64,000 nt of DNA from the NCBI RefSeq assembly GCF_023101765.2, contig NC_064225.1, forward strand, positions 3,038,001 through 3,102,000, in the 5' to 3' direction. The position numbers were made by a program, and so were the translations under genes. This DNA is from Spodoptera frugiperda. Taxonomy: Eukaryota; Arthropoda; Insecta; Lepidoptera; Noctuidae. Positions 22,301-36,700 of this stretch are shown here, piece by piece (the first letter of the stretch is position 1; the number at the start of each line of letters is the position of its first letter). The notes under the pieces are model-generated. The model saw only the letters and a program-made list of their open reading frames with translations. It did no database searches and was not told the DNA's origin.

Positions 22301-25300
22301 GCTACGGAGATTTTGCTGGATTTTTTTGCCTCCATTCTTAGGTAGGTATTTGAAGGTAATACGGTATACGAATGTTCTTGTAATATTAGTTACTGTAATT
22401 TGTCTGTGCTATGTACCTATATAAATGTAAGTAATACTAGATTTATTTTCTAATATATTTCTTTGATCTACTTTTGGGAACAAAGAAACGGAAACACTAG
22501 AGACTTAAAAAAAATACTTTCATTTTAAGGGTGATTAAATTGCCATTCATATTGACATATTATGTTACGAATTAATAAAATACTTATTTAAGAAAATAGT
22601 CATCAAGAAATAAATAAGATGCTAATTTCTTTACTCCGCACTTTAAAGCTACTGACCGTCGCTCAACAGGGGTTTTGAGCTTCATAGATGGGCCAGGAAA
22701 AGATAATGGTGTTTTAGTTAAGTCTTTTTTAAATTTTGAAATATTTTATGCAAAACGTTTTAATACATCTTACCTTTTTTTAAGTGGGTGAAATCGTCTA
22801 ATTACTTCTCCCGCCTTAGGCGAGACGAGAAGGAGTGTCAGACTCATGACAGACTGACTAAAATCCCCCTTGTTTCTACTCCTACTCTTTAAGCCAGAGC
22901 CCCGGTAAACCTTCGCTTCGGATCGGGTATTAGCCCTGTTACATCTTACCCAGAAAAATAAAAACCTCGTAAAAGGTAAACAGGGTAAAACAAAATTTTC
23001 GATCAAAAAGTAAATTAAATCATATCGAATATCAAATTTTCAATACAATAATGGGTTCAAAGCAATTATTTTGCAGAAATGTTTGTCCAATTTGTTTGTA
23101 ATGAAAGAAATGTAATTGTTGAACGAAAATTACATTTTATTCTTACCCTTTTCTGTATATTGCTGATACATTGTAAGGTTGTAATAAATTGTTAGACGTT
23201 TAATTAATTGAGAATGAGATTGTGGTTCTGTGGCGGTCTGGGTAGAATTGGTATTGAATTTTCCGATTTGAACCCTAAGTAGGTGTGTTTAGAATCCTAT
23301 TTAGTATGTTTAGCAGAAGTGTTCGTACGTTGTACTTATTTTTCAGGGTATTTATTTCAAACTGATGATGCGGTGTTGCTGTTAAAATTGTAGTAGTTAC
23401 TTATAAAGGATTTAGATAATGGTTGTTTTAAGATATATAGAGGCAAACAGCGTTACTACAAAAGTACCTAAAACAAACCTTATTTTTGGGATGCTAAAGT
23501 TCAAAATAGGTCTTTAGAGAACAGTAACTTCAACTTCTTCCGACCAGACAGGATGATCAAGCCTGACGGGCTTTTTACCCAAATGTTCGTTGGGATTTTC
23601 TATCAATGTTTCTTCGCATGTGCGATATAGGATTTTTATGACGTCATCCGTTGATTTGCTCGTCGATAGTCTATGTGCGACTTCTGTCATCTGTCACTAA
23701 ACTTGTCATGTCACCCAAGATCTAATTTGCAAATTAAAACCTTTGTCTTAAATACACAGTTAAGAGTCAGATCAACGAACTAGTAAAATTCACGAACCCA
23801 CCTAGAAACGTGAAAGCAAAAACATCTATTTTCGTCCCAATCGCAAATCTTCGTGTAAAAACTACTGAATTAAACGTCGACGTATAAATTCCACCTTTTT
23901 TTCGCAAAAACCTCTCCAAAAGTATTAAGTACTGTCTTGGCAGCGGTCTTTCTGCTCCAGTACTTACGAAAGTATATTATGTGAGCTCTAAATTTCTGGC
24001 CCCAACATCCCGCAGACTTTCTTTGGAGCAAAAGTCACCCTAATTAGTAATTAGACGGATTTCTTTCAACTTTGTCTACGTACTGTTTGCCTAATTTGTG
24101 AGTTGTTTTTGAAAGAAATTTTGTTTTCAACGTTAAACTCCTCACCAATTTGGCAGCTTTGTTTTGGATAATTTCGCTGCTGTTTCTGTTAAATTGGTGT
24201 AGAATTGTGGAAAAGCGGTTTCTGGAAATCCTGATTTGGATACAAGACAATTAGTTTTTAATCCGCTTTTGTTGTTTGCAACTTTACACTCCATTCTATT
24301 ATAAAATAGTTAGACGAATAGTGGGATTAGTTTAGTTTAGTTTTTTTGTGGATTAATATTAAAAGGAACGTCATGCCTTTTATCCCCGAAATGGTAGGCA
24401 GAGGTGCACATTACAGCACGTATTGCCCCTATATAATGTTCACCTTTTGTGTTATAAGTTCCATGTAATAGGGTGTGAGCCTATTACCATATACTGGGCA
24501 CAATTTCAGACTCCGTGCTACTACTGAGAAATTTTCGAAAAACCGAAAAAAGCCCAGTAATATTTTGTCCGCCTCGGGAATCGGACACGAGACCCCTTGT
24601 CCATCGTCGGACGACCAACGTCCAAAATCACTCGACCAACGAAGCGAGCGATTTTAATTAATAAGAACAAAAGCAAAGAAGTTAATTTTTTTATAACTTT
24701 GTTTAGCAATGGGTTGCAAATGCAATTATTATGTAAGAGTTCTTGGGTTTTCCATTTGGATAAAGTATTATCATAAAGTGTCCCTTCTTAAATATAGTTT
24801 TCTCTTCAACAGATTTCAAAACCGGTGACAAGAAAATCATCAACGGTCCTTTCTGGCACGAGGTCTTCACAGAGACTTATGAAGACCACGAAGAAGACCC
24901 CTCAACTACTACTTCGGAACCCTTACCTTTCTTCGAAGACGATGTTTCTACTAATAACGTGACAGCACAGCTTGGCAGTCGCGTTCACTTACACTGTCGA
25001 GTTCATGATCTGGGGGAAAAGACCGTGAGTAGACCAGCTTATAAAGTTATGTTTCTTTTTATTATTGAAAAGACCATTGGTTAAAATAGTAGACCTAAGT
25101 TTTCTGAATACATTTGTTTTTGGTTAAGATAAAAAAGTGAATCAAATTGAGAAATTCATTAATTCAAATTCAAACATCAGTAGTCACAATATTAGAAAAA
25201 CGGCCATATGTAGGTTTTATTATTAGTGTTTATAAAATTTACTTACATTACCTTAACAGCCTTTAAATAGCCATTGCTGACCAAAAGCCTCTTCTTATAC

Positions 25301-28300
25301 AGAGAAGGTTTGAGCCTAATCACCACACTTATTCAATGCGGGTTTGCAAGTTCACTTAGTAATAAATCATAATTACTAAATAAACGTGTTTTATCCCCGA
25401 AGTGGTAGGCAGAGGCGCACATTATGGCACGTAATGCCGCTGTACAATGTATACCTACTTTTCACAATTTATGTTGTAAGTCCCATGAAATAGGTAGTGA
25501 GTTGTAAGTCCCAAGTAATACAGTATAGCTAGAGAATCAAGTGATTTGTATTACAAGAACTATACGTAGAAAAATACAAAATCGTTTCTAAAGAAATACA
25601 GTATCAGATTGTATAATCAGAATCACTTTGTCTCTCTCACGCCTTTCAGATATTTTCTGCAAAGCTACTTAGAGAATACGAAGCGCAAAATATAGCGTTG
25701 TATATGGAGTTTCATAACAAAGAAACGTGTGTAGCTTCTAGAACTACACTTTAAAGAGGAATATACCTACGTTTGCAATTTTGTTGTATAAGAATTCAGA
25801 ACTGAAAACGTAAGAATGTAGTCTACGTCATGATTTATAAAGAAATAGGTCGTTTAAAAATTGTTAAGAATAATTTTAAAGTAGAGGGTTGATATAAAAA
25901 AAAAAATGCTATAATTCCAATTATTTTTTTATGGTCAAAGGCGTTACAAGTGCTTTGCCGGCCTTTTGGGGTTTAGGAATTTAAGGGTTGTTGAGAAAAT
26001 TGGGAAAATAATTGGGCTTCCGGCAAGTGCCATTGTCGGGCAAAGGGTTTCGAGTTCGGTTCCCGAACCGGGGGGCAAAGTATTACTAGACTATTGTGGG
26101 ATTTTCCGTGCGTGCGGCGCGTCGCGTTCCGCGCGCGCCTCAAAGAGCCATCAGACCACCACAGATGTGGCTCAGTAGGGCTGATGCCTGATCCGGAGCT
26201 GCGGACTACCTAGCGGGTTTACCGGGGCTCCGGCTCGAAAAGCAGGAGAAGGAACGGGGTGGTTTTTAGTCAATAAGAGTCTGACACTCCCTCTCGCCTC
26301 GCCCAAGGCGGGAGAAGTCATAGGATGATTTTCTCTCCTCAAAAAAATAAATAAATAAATAAATAAAAAAATTGTGGGATTTTCGAAAAAAATGGCAGTA
26401 GTAGCACGGAGTCTAGAATTGTGTCCAGTAAATGGCAATAGGGTCATCACCTATTTTACATGGGAATTACAACGTAAATTGTGAAAAGTGGGTGCACATT
26501 GTACAGTGGCAATCCGTGCCATAATGTGCACCTCTGCCTACCACATCGAGGATAAAATGCATAGCGATACGTAAATATCTAATGAATTTAAAGTAAGCTA
26601 GTGCAAATAGTTAAAAAATAAGACGCAAAAATACCTAGAATACTCGTAGTCTACAATTTCTCTCACTCTGTGAAAAAGAACTTCTATTGGCCTATTCCAG
26701 TTGCGATTAACCCGAGCACACACAACTCTCATATGACTGTAGTAGGAAATATGATATAGAATCCTTTTTATGTTGACATTTTATAGCGAAGAACCACAGA
26801 ATGCCATTAAAGAGAGCGAGATAGAACATCGTGTTTACTCTTTCACGCTCCTAACAAGTTGGGAATGTTATATCATTGTTTAACTTATGCATTAGTACTT
26901 TTATATTTCTTTGTATTAAATGATTTTTTTTAGTTTCACTTTGATGTAGTCGTTTTATATTTTTCTTTTGTTTTAACATTCTTGATTTTTAATGCGTGAT
27001 TATTAAACTTTTTTATTGTTCAGTTGAAATGGTGCTATTTAGTTTGTCTCATAAGTTTTATTTGTCATTAGTTACATTTTTTAATAATTATTAAGTTATG
27101 AATTTTGTTTTGCGTTCCAATGTCTCTGCTTAACCCATGACAGACAGGCGTGGGGTTATGTAGACACCTAACCTTCGTCAATTCGACGAAAACGCAGCAG
27201 AAAATTTGCACTTTATTTATCGGTATGAGTGATTATCACAGCAATATTGCTTGTCAATGCACAGTCAGTGGAACCATTTCGAAACGTAACAGGTTTATAA
27301 GGTACATTACTGACTCTGATTGCACGGTTGACGCGGTGGATGGGTAACTGACTGCCACGCAACGGGTTCGATTCCCGCACGAAGCAACTCTTTGTATGAC
27401 CCATAAATTGTTGTTTCGGGTCTAGGTGTCATGTGTATGTGAAATTGTATGTCTGTAAACGCACCCACGATACAGGAGAAAATCCTAGTGTGGGACAACG
27501 AATTAAAAAAAACTTACGATAAATGTCAAACTTCTTAATTATTCTTTTTCCCTTCACCAGATATCCTGGGTCCGTCGTCGTGGTGATGAGCTTCACTTGC
27601 TTTCCTTTGGCCGCCACACCTACTCAGCAGACTCTCGCTACTCCTTAGCCTTCGAACATCCCAACGACTGGCGCCTCCTGATCCAGTACGTCAGTGAAAG
27701 GGATGAAGGTTTCTACGAGTGCCAGATCTCTACCCACCCTCCTTTAGTTAGAAGGGTACATCTTAGTGTTGTTGGTGAGTGTAGTTTTAAAAATGTTTGA
27801 TTTATTATATGTTTATGTTCCACTACCACTCAACAGCTCCATCCACCCAAAGGTTGCCTGGAAGAGATCGCTATAAGCGATAAGGCCGCCTTTGTGCACT
27901 TTCATCCTATAAGATGTTAATTTATGCTTAATTTATTTAAAGGTGTACAATAAAGGTTATTTATTATTATTATATTGTGTTTATTTATGATTTTTTAATC
28001 ATCACCAAGTGGCAATCTATTCTATGATAGTTTATTTATTTTATTTATTTATACTTTATTGCACACATACATAAAACACATTTACATTGAAATTAATAGT
28101 AATTATAGTACAATGGGCGGTCTTATCACACACGGCGATTTCTTCCAGACAACCTTTGGATGGAATTTATTATATGATCTGGGAATGGGTAGTGCGTGCA
28201 CAATAATTCAAAAGGGAAAAGAAAAGAAGACAACAAAAAAAAAACAACTAAAAAACAAAATCTACAAACTATTCTAAAATTCACTATAATAACATGAGAA

Positions 28301-28356
28301 ATTGGACATAATTCTAAGTAATAAATAAACTAATATTATATAGTGTGTGTGTGTGT

Positions 28357-28392
<36 letters not shown>

Positions 28393-31300
28393 TCGAATTA
28401 CAAGGATACAAAAAACTACAATGACAGGTAGTGTTCCTTCACAAGCCTTTTAAACTGACCTGGAGTTTTAGCACGTCGCGCTTCCACTGGTAATGCATTC
28501 CACAACCGAGCCGCTTGTATTGTGAAGGACTTGTCGTAGAAGCAAGTGGAGTGCTTACGGATGCTGAGCTTAAGATTCTCCGATGATCTCAGGAACTTCG
28601 TATGCGTGACACCCAGGAACTGAAAGCGTTCCTTTAGGTACGAAGGGGCAGCAGGGTTAAAAAGTACATTAAACAATAAAGAAAGAATATGAGCGTTCCG
28701 ACGAAGGCGAATAGGAAGCCATTTGAGCTTATTACGAAATTCAGAAACATGATCATACTTGCGCAAACCAAATATAAATCTGATAGAAAGGTTTTGAAGT
28801 CGCTCAAGCTTGTCTAATTGTTCTTGGGTGAGATCAAGATAGCTGACATCAGCATAGTCGAGTATTGGTAGAAGAAGAGACTGAGCAAGTGCAATTTTGG
28901 TTTTTGTGGGTAAGAAATTCCGAAGTCGCCTCAAGGAGCCCGCAGACGCAAACAACTTTCGACTGACCTCCTGCAATTGTTTGTTCCAAGACAGGTTACT
29001 GTCGATGTAAATCCCCAGGTTCTTAACATCGCGAGAGAAAGGAATGTTTGAACTTAGAAAAGAAACCTGGGGAAGACTCGCCCAGTTAATTTTGGAGACT
29101 GTACGTGCACTACCGATGATCGTCACTTGTGTTTTAGTCGGATTTACCAGCAAACCGAATCTAGAACTCCAGTCACCTATCCGTGCCATATCGACGTTAA
29201 TCAAACTAATGGCGGCCGGAAGATCCTCAAGACAGGCTTGGGTGTAGATCTGAAGATCATCTGCATAAAGGTGGTAGGAAGAAGACAGGCCTTGAGAGAT
29301 AGAATTAATAAATAGAGTGAAGAGAAGAGGAGATAAAACGCCGCCCTGTGGCACACCGGCAGCAGTGGAACACCATGAAGATTTAGAATCATCAAAGTGA
29401 ACACGCTGTCGGCGGCCGAACAGATAACTTCGAAACCAGTCGATCACCGATGGGGACATGCCAAAGGAGCTGAGCACGCCGAGCAATAAATCGAAGTCAA
29501 CGGTGTTAAAAGCGTTGCTGAAATCTAGGAGTGCGAGAACCGTTAACTTTCCTGATTCCATGCCCGACCGGATATCGTCTGTGATGTTAACAAGAGCCGT
29601 TGTAGTGCTATGCCCCGGTCGAAACCCAGATTGGAAGGGACTAAGGAGATTATGTTTGGATAGGAAAATGCTGAGTTGTTGGTGGACCAGCTTCTCTAGA
29701 ATTTTGGATAGAAATGGGAGTATGGAAATGGGACGAAAGTCGGTAAAGGAAGTTAAAAGTCGGTAAAAAAAAAGACAGAAAAAAAAACATGTTAAAGAAT
29801 TGTATGGTAGTCCAAATAAAAATATTTTTAAAGAAAGATAATACAAGAACAACATCGGAAATAAAAAGCTAAGCGTGTAACGGAACGGAGCATTGACAAA
29901 AGAGATATAGTTTGACAGAATTGACAGATGACACAAATTCAATGTTTGATTTTGACAGCAGTTATTATGATAACAAATTTACCGCTACCGCAGTTTAAAT
30001 AAATTGTAATAAATACAGAGTGACGGTGGAATATAACTAGGGATAAAAAGAATTGCTTACCTGGACTACCAACAGGGAAATAATGATAAAAACGTTGCAA
30101 GTAATTACTTCCGTGTAACACGCTTTGACAATTTGGGCTTCGGAGCTATCTCCTTGGCTGCTGCGGCACCACCAGGCTGCACAACCCTCTGTTCAGGACG
30201 ACCAGGTGCACGATGCTCGGCGTCGGACGGGAGGTCAATCTTATCAAGATCCTCCATGGAAGAAACTTGATGCCGAGACCCCTGCCCATCGAGGACATAA
30301 ATATCACCTTCCCTCGTCCAACACTGGTTCACGCCGAATTTGTCGCGAGCAGCCATAAAAACATTATGTCGGGTTTTGGTCAAGAACTCAGAAATCGTTA
30401 TACCGGAGCCCCTTAACCCAGTCTTGCCGAACCAAATGCTATCTCGAAGAGCGACATCATGGAGCTTGAAGAGAATAGGTCTGGGTTTCAGCGTTGCACG
30501 ACCCATCCTGTGGCACCGCTTTATGTCTGGCACCTTCAAGTCGACCTTCAAACGTTCCTTTGCAACCTGGACCACCACTTGTGCTGTCACCTCCTCTTTA
30601 GCTTCCGGCACCCCATGCAAGAGCAGAATCTTACGCCTTCCACGCGTCTCCTTGGCATCAATGCTCTGTGCCAGAAAATTTACTTGCTGTTGAAATATAG
30701 ATAGTTTTGATTAATAATATAAAAAATATTACTATAACGTAATTATGAACGCGGAATGGTTTTAAGAATTAGGGCCATTTGTGGACACTTCTTCATAACG
30801 TTTTATACCATGAAATCTGTGAATTTAATTGTAATTTGTGTCCAAAATCAAAGTCAAAATTATTTATTTCAAATAGACCGGAAACGCACTTTTGAACCTC
30901 CAAGCAAATATTATACAAAAAAAATGTCAGTCCTCTAGTGAAACTACTTACTCGTTCCAAAGTATAGATTCCTATGGAGAGGAACGAGCAATAAACTCCA
31001 TAGGTAACTCTTTTTCAATCAGGTTCACAATAACATTGTTTCGTTCACCTTACTCTAACATTAACCTATAGACGTTTTCGACACAAGAATAAATACAAAA
31101 TCACCTAAACTGCTACCATTCTTTCTTCCAAATAGACTGCATTGAACGTAAAATACCAATGACACTGTTTACATAAGATAAAAGACGTTGAATCACAAAC
31201 GAGTATCACTTTGTCGTCGACTGGAGTAACAGCAGTCTTCTGTCTATCGACGGGTGCTGTCAATATTCGATAGTATTCGATATTGTCGGTAAAGAGAATG

Positions 31301-33722
31301 GGGATAACGAAGTCTTGAGCACGACGTGACTTTTGCAATTTGTGTTCAAAATCAAAGTCTTTGTATTTATTTCAAATAGACCGGAAACGCACTTTTGAAC
31401 CTCAAGCAAATATTATACAAAAAAAATGTCAGTCCTCTAGTGAAGCTACTTGCTCGTTCCAAAGTGTAGATTCCTATGGAGAAGAACGAGCAAGAAACTC
31501 CATAGATTACTCTTTTTCAATCAGGTTCACAATAACATTGTTTCGTTCACCTTACTCTAACATTAACCTACAGACGATTTCGACACAAGAATGAATACCA
31601 AATCACACAAACTGCTACTATTCTTTCTTTCAAATCGACTGCATTGAACGTAAAATACCAATGACACTGTTTACATAAGATAAAAGACGTTGAATCACAA
31701 ACGAGTATCACTTTGTCGTCGACAGGAGTAACAGCAGTCTTCTATCTGTCGACGGGGGCTGTCAATAGTCGATAGTATTCGATATTGTCGGTAGAGAGAA
31801 TGGGGATAACGAAGTCTTGAGCACGACGTGACTTTGGTTTGGTTTTTTAGTCAAAACTTTGTTTTTTAAAAAGAAGTTTTTTAGAGAAATCTGTGTAGAG
31901 GTATTTAAAGGATACTTTCCACCGGAGATGTGCTATGCTACGTTGCTGTGTATGCTTTTGGCTTTTGCACTAGTGGGAACGGACTCAGCTAAGATTTGTT
32001 ATTTTATATGGAAAAATGTGTGCTATGAATGTGATATGGATGGTTTCCCTACTATCGATACATCGCATACTTGATCTGCGCATCTTCCTCGCACAGCTAC
32101 ATAGCTTATAATCAGTGTAAACGGTAACATAGTTCCACAGCTTAACTATTACACCTTCGTAGTATAGCTACATAGCACATCTCTCAAAATCACCGTAAGT
32201 GTGCTTAAAATGAAAATGATAATCTTTTTAGAAAAAAAAAAACCGATAGCTGATAAAATATACTCGTATAATTTTCCTACTCAAGAATAAAGCATCGCTC
32301 AAGTTCCTTTACACTAAAACTTACAAAAATAATACCAATTTCACTTTCGAAGTCAATAAATTTAATTCTATATCTTAAGAATACAATTTTAGTTAAACTA
32401 GAATAGTGAATCTATGAGACCATTTCACGGACACCCGACTAAATGGGAAATCGTTCAAGTGTTGGATCAAGTAAATTAGATCTTCGAGAGGACAAGCAAA
32501 TGTGATCCGTGCTTACCTGTACTCTCTATAGAAGGTATCTTGGTATATATTTATCTAAGACCAGTGACGTAACGTTATAGTTCTTATTCTTAGCAAGGAA
32601 TGGCAGAAATGTATTAACAGATTTCTTTTTTTATGGCATAAGCCGGTAAACGAGCAAACAGATCGATAGATCACCTGATGGTAAGCAATCGCCGCCGCCC
32701 ATGGACATCCGAAACACCAAAGACGTTACAAGTGGGAATTTTGAGAATTTAAGGGTTGTTAGAGAATCGGAGATTAGGTAGATTTAAGGGTAATTGGGCC
32801 TCCGGTAATCTCACTTATACAACGAAAAACAACTCTGGAAACAAACTGGTATCACTCCGGTCAAACCGACACATTGGCAAAAATTCTAGACCTAGTATTC
32901 GTTATACAATCTTATTGATTTTAACCAAAGCCATATCAATGAATATCAACTCAAAAATACACCACTAAGATAAACTTCCTACCTACGAGTAACTAACAGC
33001 ACAATATCTGTTACCACACTAAATTGAGCTCTATTAACACATAGCATAGACCACAATGTGCAATAAATTGACAATAATGTTATTGCTCTGCAATTCAACG
33101 GCATAGTATTTGTGTAGATCTTAAATGTTAATAAATGTTGTACATAAATGTTAGTTTAGTTCCCTTGCTCATCACAGTAGACTGGTTGTTTCTAACACAA
33201 ATTTCTTAGGATCTCAAAAGAATAGCAGTGCTCTTTGCTAAACCTGAACACTTACCTACTGACTAAAAACCACCCCATTCCTACTACTACTCTTCGAACC
33301 GGAGCGCCGGCAGTTCGTCAGGTCTTCCGCGGCTCCGCATCAGCCCTACTGGGCCCCATCCGTGGTAGTCTGATTAATCTTAAAAGCGCGCGCAGAACGT
33401 GACGCACAGTACGCACAGGTCTGGTTCTGGTCGGGCGGAGAGGTACCATTGCTTTCAACGGCGATTTGCAACCAACCAGCCATAATATGTGGAGTTGCAG
33501 TTTGCAACTCCTATTTTGGTGTACAGAAGACCTATATTACAGTAGTATTCATAAAATATGAGAACATACTCCAAAAAAAAAAAAACACGAAGATGCAACA
33601 TAATCTATACTTATAATAAATCTGTAGAGAGGTCAATTCTGTACATGAAATATATTTCCAAAATAACTATCAGCGGGTCATTAGTGATCGATACTGACGC
33701 CAAAAATGCAATCAGAAAATTT

Positions 33723-33755
<33 letters not shown>

Positions 33756-36700
33756 ATGTTCTTTATAGAAATAAAAACCACTCGACAGATTTCAACGAAA
33801 CTTGGTACAATTGTTCTTCATACTCCTGGGCAGGTTATAGTATACTTTTCATCACGCTACGATCAATAGGAGCCGAGCAGTGAAGGGAAATGTTGGGAAA
33901 ACAGGAGAACTTACTCCATTTTTTAAGCTTCCGTCGCGTGTGCAGCCTTAATGGTTAAAGCTACACAGAAATAATGTATGACGAAAATGTTATCCTTAAA
34001 ATTGATTAAAAAATATTCCACGACAGCAAATGTCTATCTCTTATGGTTGACTCACAATAACACGTATAACTCCCGATAGCTTAGCAGTTCGGAGCTTTCT
34101 GATTATATTTGTCTACTCTTACGTTAATAACACTCTCATTCATTTATTCATTCATTCATTATATATCATATATCGTCATTTCATTCATAAATCTGTAGAA
34201 GGGTCAATTCTGTACATTGAAAATATTGAAAGAATAAATAGCAGGGGGTGTTACTGGATCGATACCAAAACCAAATATGTGATAAATTTTTTTTGTCTGT
34301 CTGTCTGTATGTTCAGGCATCACGTGAAAATTAACTAACGATTCGAAAAGTAACGGTTCGATTTCGATGAAACTTGGTATAATTATACCTTATTATCCTT
34401 GGCATAAAATAGGATACATTTTATCCTGGAAAAATACGTAGAAAAAAAAATCTTTATTTTTCAGTTTTATTCTACAGAACGCGAGCTCAACAGCTCAGTA
34501 GCTCAATAGAGGGATCTCCTTAATTATTATGGGCCTCGCCGTATTTGGGTCCAATAGATATTTATAAGATATTGTCAGAGTTACTCAAAATGGAGAAATA
34601 AAACTACCACGCGAAGACCGACATCCACGCGGACGGAGTCGCGGGCGGAAGCTAGTTGACAATAATTGACAATAACATCGAAAATATAATTGTAAAACAC
34701 ACAATGAACCTTATCGTTGATTTCTTCCTCTTCCCAAAGCATTATAATACATTAACTTGCCCATAAATAGGGTCTAAAAGAACATTACGCTGGCTGTAAA
34801 AAGCGAATACAATTTGTAAGAGAACCGTCCATTCGCGGAGTTTTTTAAACACAAGTAAATTGTTTGGCAAACAATATCAGACTTGGTTTATTGAAATGAA
34901 CGAGGAGATGATTTGGGAACAAAATATTTGTGTTTTTATTGAGTTTAGAGTCTGTTTTTTGTGTTTGGCCGGCGAGAGTTTTATTGAATGATGAATTATT
35001 GTTTTGTTTTGTGTTGAATGTTATATAGATTGGCTGGCGTATGCCTTTTGACTGTATTAGAATCATTATAATATCATTCGTCAATTTTGTTATAGGATGT
35101 GTATTGATAGTGTGAGATATTTTTCTGAGCATTGAAATCAGCTTTTCTTTATTTCCTAAACTAAACCTTTTTTTCTGGATCCTTTCGTTTACATACACAC
35201 AATTTTTCAGTATCGTCCGTGTGTGAATCAAATCGTTGGTCACTCAGCCATGGTAATAACCGAATAATCATATGGGATATCTATACATATAATAAAATCG
35301 TAGAAAAGTGCTGTCTGTACATTGAAAATAAAAATAAAAAAAATAGCAGGGGTTATTGTTATGTCGATGTCGAACCCAAAAATGTAATTAACTTTTTTTT
35401 TGTCTGTTTGTCTGTTTGTCTGTTTGTCTGTTTGTCTGTTCGTCTGTGCGCGCTAATCTCAGAAACGGCTGATCCGAGTTGGATGCGGTTTTCACGAATA
35501 TATTGTGGGATGCTTAAATTTACATTTAGTGTTTGTTTCATGTCAATCGGTTCATAAATAAAAAAGTTATGTCAAATTAAAGAATCACGTCGAACATTCT
35601 ATGCTTATACCATTAATCTCCGCAACTATTTGATGGATTTGGTTGAAATTTGGTACAGATATAGTTTAGAACCTTAGAAAGGACATAGATATATTTTTAT
35701 TTCAAAAATCAAAAAATAAAAATAAGAAATAAATTATTTATAAATAATTCTATGTCGATCGTTACACGACTTCGGTTCATGTTATTGTTTTAATTTATCG
35801 AAAAAAAGTAAATAGTAAAAAGGTATGAAAAAAATTATAAAATAAAACATGTCTTATTATAAACTAAAAAATCACGGTTTATTTTTTAGTTAATTTAGCA
35901 TGTCTCACGACAGTTATTATTTATAAATGTCTTTTAATCGTTAAAAACTGTTATTTATATCAGCTCTAGCACTTTCACACACGATTAACAAACAATATAT
36001 TACATACAGGATGTAATCAGTATGCTTGCTTTCCTATACAAGCGAGACAAATCGGCTAGTTCGCGTACGAAGCACGCCAGGCATTATGTGCTAAGTTGAG
36101 TTTAAAATATAAATTGAAGTTTTATAACACGCTGTGAATTGATGTGATCATGTGCTTGAATGGATTATGGAACATCCTGGATGGAATATAGTTAGTTTTT
36201 TAAAAGAAGAGGTTTATTTTTTTTTTAGAGTGGTTGTGAGAGTAAAAACAATATTTACAGTATGCAACTTATGGCTTATAGTAGAATAGGTAGACGACTT
36301 ATTTTTATTTTAATATCCGTTTATACGTAAAAATGACATATTTGCTCCCACTCTTATTATCTAAGTATTATTATCTTTTTAGACAAAATAAAAAAAAAAC
36401 AAAGTACGTGTCTAATATTTTTTCATTTCTTAAATGACGGACTGAATATATTTTTAATTTTCATACCCCGTCATCACAAATGGGGATGACGGGGTATGAA
36501 AATGCATCTACGACACAGGGGATACAAGGTTTTTATTAAAAAAGAGAATATACAAAATACTGCCTCGTTGGCCGAGTGGTTGCAAGTGCGACTGCCGAAC
36601 AAGGGGTTTCGGGTTCGATATCCGGGTCAGGCGAAGTATTTCTGGGCTTTTTTCGGTTTCTGAAAATTTCTCGGTGGTAGCACGGAGTCTGGATATGTGT

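Noticed and set aside
27310..27390. Possible tRNA gene (B box GGTTCGATTCC)
   Set aside because: Head of SINE-B, followed by the standard body.
29458..29766. Plus-strand 102-codon frame opposite the LINE
   Set aside because: Antisense shadow of the reverse-transcriptase frame.
34845..35243. 132-codon minus-strand frame
   Set aside because: Longest frame outside the LINE, but rich in Asn, Thr, Lys and Ile with no domain; AT-rich chance frame.
36457..36503. Intrinsic transcription terminator
   Set aside because: The hairpin is strong, but the genome is eukaryotic and no T-run or gene end fits; treated as part of a repeat module.
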